A program made the position numbers and the translations under genes. A DNA stretch of 9,903 bases from SAR202 cluster bacterium (lineage in GTDB: Bacteria; Chloroflexota; Dehalococcoidia; Lucifugimonadales; UBA3495). The stretch spans positions 1-9,903 of the forward strand of contig VFHF01000179.1 in NCBI GenBank assembly GCA_009392095.1, in the 5' to 3' direction. Of this stretch, positions 1 through 6,413 are shown piece by piece; positions within the stretch are counted from its first letter, which is position 1, and every line of letters starts with the position of its first letter. Below the pieces are notes generated by a model. That model was not told the DNA's origin, did not search any database, and saw only the letters and a list, made by a program, of their open reading frames with translations.

Positions 1-1
1 G

Positions 2-91
2 ATAAACGGCATCAAATTAGTCGGTCATAGAGGGAAAATTAAGAGCAAGTTGGCCTATCTTCGCACTGTCTATCTTGATGTCGAGGCCTAA
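2..91 (+). CDS. C-terminal tail of an unidentified protein (5' truncated by window edge)
   Basis: One frame stays open from the left edge to a TAA at 89-91, giving 29 residues ending in LRTVYLDVEA. The tail is rich in Lys and Arg (HRGKIKSK). I do not recognise the family, and 29 codons without a stop is only weak evidence of coding. It lies on the same strand as the selenoprotein gene, 113 bases upstream of that start, so it could be the preceding gene of the same transcript. No terminator hairpin is evident between the two. The call is tentative. Confidence 0.35.
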   Translation: MNGIKLVGHRGKIKSKLAYLRTVYLDVEA

Positions 92-194
92 CCTTTAAGC
101 TCAAACATGTGTTAGGATGCCTTAGGCTTTTGAGGCTCTGCGAGGCCCAATTTATCCGACAATGATTGGCCAAAATCAAAGGCCTATAACTACT

Positions 195-199
195 GGAGG
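195..199 (+). promoter_or_regulatory. Shine-Dalgarno site deciding the ATG 205 start
   Basis: GGAGG sits 5 bases before ATG 205. It is the strongest argument that translation begins at 205, upstream of the in-frame TGA at 235, and not at a later codon. The alternatives TTG 304 and ATG 322 have no comparable site at the right distance. Confidence 0.8.
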
Positions 200-204
200 A
201 TGCC

Positions 205-966
205 ATGAACGTCCACGTTTATACGCAACCTGGTTGATTCAGCTGCCGGACTCTGGAAGAGTTCCTCAAATCCAACGGTGTTCAGTACGAGCACCACAAC
301 GTATTGGAAGACAAACAAGCTATGGAAGACCTGCGGGGCAGGGGTATAAAGGCCTTGCCGGTTACGATCATCGATGACAAAGAAGTCATAATCGGCTATT
401 TCCCAAAGAAACTGATTCCAGCGTTCAAGCTAGATGTAAAAGTTGACCTCTCGGGGAAGACCGAGTGGTTGGCCGATAAGTACGAACGAATACTGAGCGC
501 CGCTGTCAGGGCCGCTCCCCAGTTCACCCAGGAACAACTAGACACCGATGTGCCTTGGCGCCCGTGGACGGTTCGAAAAACCGTCATGCACATCATGTCT
601 TTCCCAGAAGTGGCCTATCTAAGTCACAAAGTTGGCAGCATGAGCCAAGAGGAAATGCGGGCATCCGACGAGAGGTTGAAAGATATCTACACCGCCTCTG
701 AAATGATCGATTACGGGAACAAAGTACGCACTGACATAGTTGCGTTCCTAAATAGCGGCGACAACGATGCCTATGACCGAGAGGTCCCCGCGCACTACGG
801 TGGCGAAGTCACCGTGTTGGAGCTACTGAACATTATATTGAGCCACAGCACTCATCACATGAAGCAGCTTTACCACTATATGCAGACAGATCTTGGTATC
901 ACCCCAGTGGAGCCGGCTTCCGAGGCCGATTTCGAAGGCATCCAAACTCCAGAGGCGTTGTTCTAA
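205..966 (+). CDS. Selenocysteine-containing glutaredoxin-DinB fusion protein (in-frame UGA at 235-237 read as Sec)
   Basis: Seen: from ATG 205 the frame reads MNVHVYTQPG, then TGA at codon 11, then FSCRTLEEFL, and stays open to TAA 966 (253 residues). Residues 1-75 are a glutaredoxin/thioredoxin-fold domain. It has a beta strand and YTQPG before the active site, residue 11 in the nucleophilic Cys position, resolving C14 (UxxC), the cis-Pro segment ALPV (P52) and a closing IGYF (64-66). Residues 82-230 resemble DinB/YfiT four-helix proteins: H129 after the PW-x-W-T-V segment, then SHSTHHMKQ with H214 and H217/H218 as likely metal ligands. Known: glutaredoxins reduce disulfides, and several DinB-fold enzymes are low-molecular-weight-thiol S-transferases. 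Inferred: TGA encodes selenocysteine, and the fusion couples a selenol redox site to a thiol-transfer or metal-binding domain in the cytoplasm. The gene has its own SD and a strong terminator. The alternative is a nonsense mutation or sequencing error in a cysteine form. Confidence 0.85.
235..237 (+). other. In-frame TGA, proposed selenocysteine codon
   Basis: TGA is codon 11 of the fusion gene and stands for the first residue of the glutaredoxin CxxC motif (UFSC). The reading frame and domain similarity continue without a shift on both sides. TGA is a genuine stop for the halogenase (3842-3844) and the monooxygenase remnant (5690-5692), so wholesale reassignment is unlikely. TGA differs by one base from both Cys codons, so a point mutation cannot be ruled out from this sequence alone. 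Confidence 0.82.
248..265 (+). promoter_or_regulatory. Candidate bacterial SECIS hairpin inside the coding region
   Basis: Directly after the TGA, GGACTCT (248-254) can pair with AGAGTTCC (258-265), leaving one unpaired U in the 3' arm and a GGA apical loop at 255-257. The loop starts 17 bases after the TGA. A competing fold pairs GGAA (255-258) with TTCC (262-265) around a GAG loop. Both place a G at the start of a short apical loop within the distance known for bacterial SECIS elements, which SelB reads. The stem is short and lacks the 5'-side bulged U of the E. coli fdhF element, so this is a plausible but not decisive signal. Confidence 0.55.
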
Positions 967-991
967 CGTTTCCGGCGTGCCAAGAACCGTA

Positions 992-1037
992 GTCCTTCCG
1001 TCTCGGGATAGCGCGATGCGGAAGGACCGTATTTTTT
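992..1037 (+). terminator. Intrinsic terminator after the selenoprotein gene
   Basis: A perfect 9-bp stem, GTCCTTCCG (992-1000) with CGGAAGGAC (1019-1027), encloses an 18-base loop. It is followed after four bases by six consecutive T (1032-1037). It lies 25 bases after the TAA and before the GMC ribosome binding site, so the two + strand genes are probably separate transcripts or only partly coupled by read-through. Confidence 0.75.
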
Positions 1038-1063
1038 AGGATTCAATTCTCGCTGGAGGGGAC

Positions 1064-2611
1064 ATGAAATACGACTATATCGTCTTGGGCGCCGGTTCGG
1101 CCGGGTCCATCGTCGCTACAAGGCTTTCCGAAGACACGGAGAAGAACATCCTGCTGCTGGAAGCGGGACCGGACTATCCGGATTTTGAGCAACTGCCCGA
1201 GGAGGTGAAGTTCGGCTACGCCACCGAGATCGACATCATGGTCAGCGACCATAACTGGCAGTTCACCGGCAAAGCCACGGAGAAGTCCCCGGAAATGTTG
1301 GTTCCTCGAGGCAAGGTCACCGGAGGCTCCAGCGCCATCAACGGGCAGGTCTTTCTCCGTGGAGTTCCCGAGGACTACGACTCGTGGGCCGAGATGGGCA
1401 ATACCGAATGGAAATTCCAGGACTGTCTGCCCTATTTCCGGAAGATAGAGACCGACACTGATTTCAGCGATGATTTCCACGGAACGGAAGGGCCCATCGT
1501 GATGCACCGCTTCGCGCGTGACACCTGGCACCCGGCCACCGAGGCGTTCTACCAGGCCTGCCGATCGGCTGGGTACTCCGATTCTCCCGACCATAACAAC
1601 CCAGACTCCACGGGTGTGGGGCCAACCCCGCTGAATAACCCCAACGGCATCCGCATGAGCACGGCTTTAGGCTACTTGGACCAGATCAGACACCGTCTCA
1701 ACGTGACCATCCGGGCCAACTGTCACGTCCAACGAATCCTTTTTGACGGGAAAAGGGCAGTTGGTGTCGAAGTCGAGAGCGGCGGCGAGAAATTTACCGT
1801 CGATGGCTCTGAGATCATTCTAAGTTCTGGGGCTATTGGCTCTCCTCATACATTAATGCTCTCCGGCGTCGGGCCGGCCGCACAGCTTCAACAATTTGGC
1901 ATTCCGGTGGTCCACGACGCTCCCGGTGTTGGCCAGAACATGCGCGACCATCCATTGGTCTTCGTCACCTGGCGGACCAAGCCCGAGGTTGAGTTGGACG
2001 GCAATGCTCCCCGCATGCAGGCGACCCTGCGCTACACCGCCGGCGGGTCCGACTTGCGTAACGACATGAAGGTTTCCATGCAGTCTTTTGCCACCGGGCG
2101 GGTAAACCAGGGAGGCGACCGGATGGTTCCCCTGGGCATCCGTATGTCCAGTGGCATACAGTTGGCCGCCGGGGCCGGAGAACTGCGGCTGCAGTCGGCC
2201 GACCCGTCGGTTCAGCCATTTTTGGACTATCGGTACTTGGAGGAAGAGTTTGACCGGGAGCGTTTGCGGGAAACGGTCCGCATCTGCGTGGCCCTAGGCG
2301 AAGACCCGGCCTTCAAGGACATCATCGCAGAACGTATCGAGCCCACCGATGCAGAACTGGCGTCGGACGAGGCGCTGGATGAGTTTTTGTACCGGGAGGT
2401 CAGCACCTCCCAGCATATATCTTGCACCTGCAAGATGGGCCCGGCCTCCGACCCGATGGCCGTGGTCGATCAATACGGCAAGGTCCACGGGATGGAGGGT
2501 CTGCGGGTGGTTGACGCCTCGATCATGCCTGACTGCATCCGCGCCAATACCAACGTAACCACCATGATGATCGGAGAGCGGGTAGCAGACTGGATCAGGC
2601 AAGGGAAGTAA
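1064..2611 (+). CDS. GMC-family FAD-dependent oxidoreductase (choline/alcohol dehydrogenase-like)
   Basis: 515 residues, close to the usual 510-560 for bacterial GMC enzymes. The N-terminal Rossmann motif GAGSAG (9-14) with E33 in LLLEAG binds FAD. GMC signature 1 covers P81-N93 (RGKVTGGSSAIN). Signature 2 lies around 256-270 (GAIGSPHTLMLSGVG). The C-terminal catalytic region has H451 in QHISCTCKMG and N495/N497 in NTNVTTMMIGERVADWI, matching the His/Asn pair of this family. Such enzymes oxidise primary alcohols or related groups with FAD; the substrate cannot be read from the sequence. The start at 1064 is supported by GGAGGG at 1055-1060. A terminator separates it from the gene before, and it converges on the cyclase gene after it. 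One oddity is Cys where family members usually have Gly (HISGTC becomes HISCTC). Confidence 0.93.
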   Translation: MKYDYIVLGAGSAGSIVATRLSEDTEKNILLLEAGPDYPDFEQLPEEVKFGYATEIDIMVSDHNWQFTGKATEKSPEMLVPRGKVTGGSSAINGQVFLRGVPEDYDSWAEMGNTEWKFQDCLPYFRKIETDTDFSDDFHGTEGPIVMHRFARDTWHPATEAFYQACRSAGYSDSPDHNNPDSTGVGPTPLNNPNGIRMSTALGYLDQIRHRLNVTIRANCHVQRILFDGKRAVGVEVESGGEKFTVDGSEIILSSGAIGSPHTLMLSGVGPAAQLQQFGIPVVHDAPGVGQNMRDHPLVFVTWRTKPEVELDGNAPRMQATLRYTAGGSDLRNDMKVSMQSFATGRVNQGGDRMVPLGIRMSSGIQLAAGAGELRLQSADPSVQPFLDYRYLEEEFDRERLRETVRICVALGEDPAFKDIIAERIEPTDAELASDEALDEFLYREVSTSQHISCTCKMGPASDPMAVVDQYGKVHGMEGLRVVDASIMPDCIRANTNVTTMMIGERVADWIRQGK

Positions 2612-2627
2612 TCACCCGGCAATCAAA

Positions 2628-2659
2628 TTATCCCTTATCCCTCAAGGGAGGAGGGATAA
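2628..2659. repeat. Imperfect inverted repeat downstream of the GMC gene
   Basis: TTATCCCT (2628-2635) is the exact reverse complement of AGGGATAA (2652-2659). An inner CCC/GGG pairing (2639-2641 with 2646-2648) is also possible. No T-tract follows, so it is not a clear terminator. The wording (CCCT, then AGGGAGG) resembles the repeat cluster at 3733-3830 and may be a relic of the same intergenic repeat family. Confidence 0.45.
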
Positions 2660-2694
2660 ACGGCTGACTGAAGAATGCTCTGCGAAAAGCAAGA

Positions 2695-2724
2695 GGGCTG
2701 GGGGTTAACCCCCAGCCCCTTTTT
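2695..2724 (+). terminator. Strong intrinsic terminator between convergent genes
   Basis: A perfect 10-bp stem, GGGCTGGGGG (2695-2704) with CCCCCAGCCC (2709-2718) around a TTAA loop, is followed by TTTTT at 2720-2724. It terminates the GMC transcript. On the opposite strand the same stem is followed only by a weak T-rich stretch, so it may act less well for the convergent cyclase gene, whose TAA is 18 bases away. Confidence 0.9.
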
Positions 2725-2742
2725 AAACGGCTAACCGGCGGT

Positions 2743-3672
2743 TTAAAACACTGCTAGAGGGTTAGTGGGGGAGCCAGTGGCGTTCTTGAATCGTAGAGGG
2801 GACACAATGAACATGAAGTCATAGCGGTTCAAGCGCTGGCAAATCTCGGCCAATTCCTCGCAGTTGCCGGCGTCGATCAACCATAGGCCCATGCCTACGA
2901 TGCCCACTCGGTGTATGGGAAGGCCGATGCCAGGATAGCCGCTGGGGTCGGCGTCCTGGGAAGCGTCTCCGGCTACGATGGAGATGCCCCGCTCTCTCAG
3001 CCAAGGCAAGGTCTCAGCGTGCAGTCCGGGACGGCCCGATACAGGTGCGCCTTTCTCCAGCCGGCGCTTGTACCAGCCCAGTCGCAGCATCAAGGCATCT
3101 CCCTCTTGCAAGCGGACGCCCTGGGCTTTCTCAGCGGCTTCCAGGTCCTCGGTGAACACACCCTCACCGGCTTCGAGCCAGTCGACGCCGCGCACCTTGG
3201 CGATGTCGAGCATGACGCCCCGGGTGATGATGCCGTCTTTGGCCGTATCGATGTTCAGCACGGTTGCTTTGGTCTCGCTGCCCACGTCAGCGGGGTCGAA
3301 GCCGTTGTAGAGTTTGCCATTCCAAGTCTGGTGGCACAGGGCGTCCAGATGGGAGATGGTTAGGCCGTGGTAGGAGAAACCGAGAAAATCTGAAGTGCCG
3401 CCGCCACCATGTTTGGGGACCGTGTCGCCGGCCCGAATCATGTAATGCAGGGGCGGGATGGTGGTGACATCGGAGGCGATCTCCGGGATGATCAACCGTG
3501 AGCAGCTAACGCTTATGCCTTCTTTGACCAGCGCCGCAGCCTGGGCTCGCTTGGCGTCGGTGATCAGGTTCAAGGTGCCCATCTGGTCGTCTTTCCCCCA
3601 GCGTCCCCAGTTGCTGAGGGAGTCCATCCATCCAATAACTTCGTCTTCCGAGGGTATGTTTCTGGTGGCCAT
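2743..3672 (-). CDS. Cyclase-family metal-dependent hydrolase (kynurenine formamidase-like fold)
   Basis: 309 residues, typical of the longer branch of the cyclase family (PF04199). The metal-binding signature, usually HxGTHxDxPxH, appears as H102-G-L-T-I-S-H108-L-D110-A-L-C-H114, which keeps the three His and the Asp but replaces the usual Pro pair with L-C. The N-terminal WGRWGKDDQMGTLN (22-35) and C-terminal GSPTNPLAVF are characteristic of this branch. Relatives hydrolyse N-formylkynurenine, cyclic amides or similar carbonyl compounds with a bound divalent metal; the substrate here is unknown. The start is supported by AGGAG (minus strand, 3679-3683) six bases upstream of the ATG. It is cytoplasmic, with no signal peptide. 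It shares orientation with the halogenase, but a 169-base repeat-filled gap lies between them. Confidence 0.9.
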   Translation of the reverse strand: MATRNIPSEDEVIGWMDSLSNWGRWGKDDQMGTLNLITDAKRAQAAALVKEGISVSCSRLIIPEIASDVTTIPPLHYMIRAGDTVPKHGGGGTSDFLGFSYHGLTISHLDALCHQTWNGKLYNGFDPADVGSETKATVLNIDTAKDGIITRGVMLDIAKVRGVDWLEAGEGVFTEDLEAAEKAQGVRLQEGDALMLRLGWYKRRLEKGAPVSGRPGLHAETLPWLRERGISIVAGDASQDADPSGYPGIGLPIHRVGIVGMGLWLIDAGNCEELAEICQRLNRYDFMFIVSPLRFKNATGSPTNPLAVF

Positions 3673-3732
3673 GTGTTTCTCCTAATCTATGTGGATTTTG
3701 GGTCTATAAAAAATGTCACTTCGCCTGCGCAC

Positions 3733-3830
3733 GGGAGAGGGTTAGGGTGAGATCCCTGGTTTCCGAGGAAACCGTGGGTTTTGGAAAAGTATTTCACCTT
3801 CATCCTAACCTTCTCCTTCGAGGGAGAAGG
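3733..3830. repeat. Nested inverted-repeat cluster in the cyclase-halogenase gap
   Basis: Outer arms: GGGAGAGGGTTAGGGTGAGA (3733-3752) is an imperfect inverse of the stretch at about 3800-3819 (CCTAACCTTCTCC core). Nested inside is a perfect hairpin, GGTTTCC (3758-3764) with GGAAACC (3767-3773). The right arm also forms its own perfect hairpin, CCTTCTCC (3809-3816) with GGAGAAGG (3823-3830), around TTCGAG. The GAGAGGGTTAGGGTGAG wording is like intergenic repeats common in many bacterial genomes. Its role is unknown: possibly an mRNA-stabilising or termination-modulating element, or a mobile MITE-like relic. No target-site duplication or ORF is visible. Confidence 0.65.
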
Positions 3831-3841
3831 GATTTGGTTTT

Positions 3842-5500
3842 TCACTCGGTGACTAGCCCTGCCACTGTTCCGTCTACGTAGAGGATCTCGATGGTGCGGG
3901 AAACGGCTTCTTCAAGTTGGGCGTGTCCCGCTTGGTCCAGGTGTTGGCCCATGCCGTCTACGATGTCGGACACGGACTTCTGGCCGTCAATCTCCACGAT
4001 GACAGCGGCCACTAGAGGACTGCAGGGCGTGCCCTCCGGTTGGGAGACCGTGTTCAGGACGTGGCCGTGCACGAATTCCCCTTCTCCGAGCACCGGTTTG
4101 CGCTCAACTTGGACCCCCTCGGCCAGCCGTGGTACGGCGTGCAATATCTGGTTACGCTGAGGATCCGAGGCCAGGGCGGCTAACCACTGGGTCCGTGATT
4201 GTCGTTCATTTTCCACAGCGCGGATGCTCTCTACGAACTCCTCAGGGGCTTGGCCCCGGTTTAACACCACCCGTTCGTAACCCCGTGGCGGCTGACCGGC
4301 CACCGCTTGAATGAAGCTGTGGCGCGGGGAATACTCGGCGCTGTTGGTTATACGGCGGGCCTCCCAGAAATAGGACTCGGCGTTGAGGTTGCTGGAGTAG
4401 AACAGCCGGGCCATCTCGCGGAACTGGTTGTACTCTTTTAGGTATAGCTCCTGGTAGACTTCACCCGCGTCACCGGCCATCGCCGGTTCGTTGAGGGCAG
4501 TGGTCACGTAGGCGGCGGCCAGCACCCCAGACATGAGGGCCAGATGCACCCCCGACGAGAACAGGGGGTCTACGAAACAGGCGGCGTCTCCGGCAAGGAT
4601 GTAGCCCGGCCCGAATAGCTTATCGGCGGTGTACGACCAGTCCATGACAACCGTGGCCTCAGAGTCCATATCTGCGTTTTCCAACAACGCCCAAGTGTGG
4701 CTGCTCTGAGCCAATTGGGCTTCCAGGAACGCATTGGCCCCGTTCTGCTGGATTCCTTCTTGCCCGATTTTGGAATCGACCACTGCGCCGACGCTGGTGC
4801 GCCCGTTATTGAGCGGAATGCTCCAGAGCCAGCCGTGACGGTAGGACTCGATGAATATGTTGTTCTGGTCTGGGTCTGGCAACGATTGGGCCCCGGTGAA
4901 GTAGGCGTAGACAGCTAGGTTCTGGAAGAACGGGTCCCATTGTTTCAATTCGAGGTGGCGTCCCAGCAGAGTCGACTGTCCGCTGGCGTCGACCACAAAC
5001 CTGCATTGTGCCTCACCGGCAACTCCCTCCGCGTTGGTGAACTCGACGCCGATGGCTTCATCGCCATCGAATATCACTTCAGTTACCTGATGGCCTTCGA
5101 GCACGGTTACACCCTGGGACTTGGCGTTTTCGAGCAGTATCTGGTCGAACTTAGGACGCCAGACCTGGTAGGAATGGGGGTACCGGTGGCTGGTCTCTTT
5201 GAAATACCAACTCCAGGGAGCGTCGCCACTGCCCCAAACCATGGTTGCCCCGTATTTCTTTAAAAAACCGGCGTTCTCCACGGCGGTCAGCGCGCCCAAC
5301 TCCTCTAGGATCGGTATGGAGGCGGGTAGCAGAGATTCGCCAACGTGGTCTCTGGGAAACGTTTCCCGCTCTAAGACCGTGACCTGCCATCCCTTGCGGG
5401 ACAGCATGGTGGCCGCCGCGCTACCGGCGGGGCCTCCGCCGATCACTACCACGTCAGCGGTTAGGTCAATATTTGAGTCCTGGTCTGCATCGGTGTTCAT
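3842..5500 (-). CDS. Flavin-dependent halogenase-like protein with C-terminal PqqD-like extension
   Basis: 552 residues. FAD Rossmann motif GGGPAG (21-26), E44 ending the second strand, and GESLLP (54-59) mark the PCMH-fold flavoproteins. The halogenase hallmark WxWxIP is intact as WLWSIP (224-229). GDAACFVDPLFSSGVH (304-319) is the second FAD/chloride-site region of PltA/CmlS-type enzymes. F79-x-x-K82-x-GA fits the position of the lysine that carries the hypohalous species. Known: these enzymes use FADH2 from a partner reductase, O2 and halide to halogenate aromatic rings. About residues 465-550 form an extra domain whose pattern (SPLVAAVIVEIDGQKSV, then a helix and LYVDGTVAGLV) resembles PqqD-type small binding domains; this could hold a carrier or peptide substrate, which is inference. 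No SD is evident before the ATG, but CATAAT lies 8 bases upstream, hinting at a leaderless mRNA. Without experiment it may be an oxygenase and not a halogenase. Confidence 0.85.
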   Translation of the reverse strand: MNTDADQDSNIDLTADVVVIGGGPAGSAAATMLSRKGWQVTVLERETFPRDHVGESLLPASIPILEELGALTAVENAGFLKKYGATMVWGSGDAPWSWYFKETSHRYPHSYQVWRPKFDQILLENAKSQGVTVLEGHQVTEVIFDGDEAIGVEFTNAEGVAGEAQCRFVVDASGQSTLLGRHLELKQWDPFFQNLAVYAYFTGAQSLPDPDQNNIFIESYRHGWLWSIPLNNGRTSVGAVVDSKIGQEGIQQNGANAFLEAQLAQSSHTWALLENADMDSEATVVMDWSYTADKLFGPGYILAGDAACFVDPLFSSGVHLALMSGVLAAAYVTTALNEPAMAGDAGEVYQELYLKEYNQFREMARLFYSSNLNAESYFWEARRITNSAEYSPRHSFIQAVAGQPPRGYERVVLNRGQAPEEFVESIRAVENERQSRTQWLAALASDPQRNQILHAVPRLAEGVQVERKPVLGEGEFVHGHVLNTVSQPEGTPCSPLVAAVIVEIDGQKSVSDIVDGMGQHLDQAGHAQLEEAVSRTIEILYVDGTVAGLVTE

Positions 5501-5569
5501 CGCGACATATTATGCGCCGGTATGGAGTGGTGTGGATAGTGCATGGGACCGGTGGAGCGGAATTAAAAT

Positions 5570-5605
5570 CCCCTATCCTGGAAAGGATCAGGCCTAGGGG
5601 GTTTT
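5570..5605. terminator. Possible bidirectional terminator upstream of the halogenase
   Basis: CCCCTA (5570-5575) pairs perfectly with TAGGGG (5595-5600). Inside it TCCT (5576-5579) pairs with AGGA (5584-5587) around GGAA, leaving an asymmetric bulge on the 3' side. On the + strand GTTTTGTTTG follows. On the minus strand ATTTTAA follows, so it could end transcription from the decayed monooxygenase before the halogenase gene. The fold is imperfect. Confidence 0.4.
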
Positions 5606-5689
5606 GTTTGCTTAGGAATTTAAGCGAGGTTTGGTCTAGTCGTCGCCTGCAGCGCCGGCGGTGGCGGCCGGGGCCTGATCGATGGGCTT

Positions 5690-6194
5690 TCAGGTTGCGG
5701 TGCCCACCTCGAAGGAACCAGGTAGCTCCAACTCCTTGGCAATCTCATGCACGGCGGGGATAACCTCTTTGCCCATCAGTCTAAATCTGCGCATAGCGTC
5801 GTCGTGGTCCATAGCGCCGTCTCCGTCCCAGAAGAACACGCTGCCGGGCCGTATGTACTGAAGGAAATGGCGAATCTTGGGAATCACCGTCTTGGAGGTT
5901 CTGGAGATGATGGTATAGTCATCGATCTGCTGTTCGCAAGATGGAGGTCTCGACGTTTATCACGCGACCCATGCAGAACGGTGTGCTGTGGTGCTCGTTC
6001 AGTTTGAGTCTTCCGAACCTCATCTGCTGGGCGTAGATCTTTTCGTCTAAGTAGCGGTTGTACAAACTGGCGCCCAATTTTGCGTCATAAACGCTGTTGC
6101 TGAGGGTCAGGTCTTTGATGGGCGTTCCCGTGGCGCCAAAGACCCCTGGCTGGGGGTCTTGGTATGGCCGTGCAGGGAAGTAGCCGATAAACAT
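5690..6194 (-). pseudogene. Internally deleted, frameshifted luciferase-like monooxygenase (LLM class flavin-dependent oxidoreductase)
   Basis: Two pieces of one family lie in different minus-strand frames. The first, from ATG 6194, is an 84-residue N-terminus of the bacterial-luciferase-like family: MFIGYFPARPYQ, YDAKLGASLYNRYLDEKIYA, then LKLNEHHSTPFCMG and NVETSIL. It then runs into a short unrelated tail and TGA at 5919. The second starts near 5930 in another frame and is the family's C-terminus (IRPGSVFFWDGDGAMDHDDAMR to VGTAT, TGA at 5690). Together they give about 160 of the roughly 380 residues expected, so some 200 or more central codons, including most of the FMN-binding barrel, are gone. 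The join lies near 5930-5945. An active enzyme is very unlikely. It shows that the locus once held a flavin monooxygenase beside the halogenase. A misassembly would look similar. Confidence 0.8.
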
Positions 6195-6413
6195 GTAACG
6201 ATTCCTTCTGCGTTGAGTGCTATGCTGGTCTGACTAGTGTAAATACGCCTATGCCAGCTTGTGCCGCGTTATAGCATCGGCTTCCGTGCATTGAACAACG
6301 GGTGCGATTCTGTTTCTGGGGTAGCGACAACATGTACTCGAATGCCAACTGGCGGCATCGAATCGATTGATTGAAACCAGATATCCAGCCAGAGGTTATT
6401 GTTGAACCTGCTG
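6195..6413. other. Divergent intergenic region, no gene seen
   Basis: These 219 bases separate the monooxygenase remnant (-) from the DUF3179 gene (+). Minus-strand open frames cross it, but they overlap the lipoprotein gene and show no recognisable protein. No convincing -35/-10 pair or hairpin was found. The only clear signal is AGAGG at 6391-6395, next to the possible lipoprotein starts. Confidence 0.5.

Noticed and set aside
130..158. TTGAGG with TATCCG as a promoter for the selenoprotein
   Set aside because: The spacing is 17 bases, but the -10 matches only 3 of 6 positions, which is too weak to list as a feature.
235..237. TGA read as Trp or Gly under an alternative genetic code
   Set aside because: The halogenase ends with TGA at 3842-3844 right after an expected family length, and long genes in the window contain no internal TGA. 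Only the catalytic Cys position is affected.
304..966. A separate 220-residue DinB-like gene starting at TTG 304
   Set aside because: This start removes half of the glutaredoxin domain, has no good ribosome binding site, and ignores the in-frame upstream ATG 205 with a strong SD. The frame is continuous apart from the TGA.
1043..1594. 183-residue minus-strand open frame opposite the GMC gene
   Set aside because: It lies fully within the GMC gene, which has all family motifs. The frame shows no recognisable domain and is an antisense shadow.
3809..3840. CCTTCTCC/GGAGAAGG hairpin as the terminator of the halogenase transcript
   Set aside because: On the minus strand no T-run follows the stem. 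The T-rich stretch lies on the + strand side, where no gene needs ending, so it is better described as a repeat.
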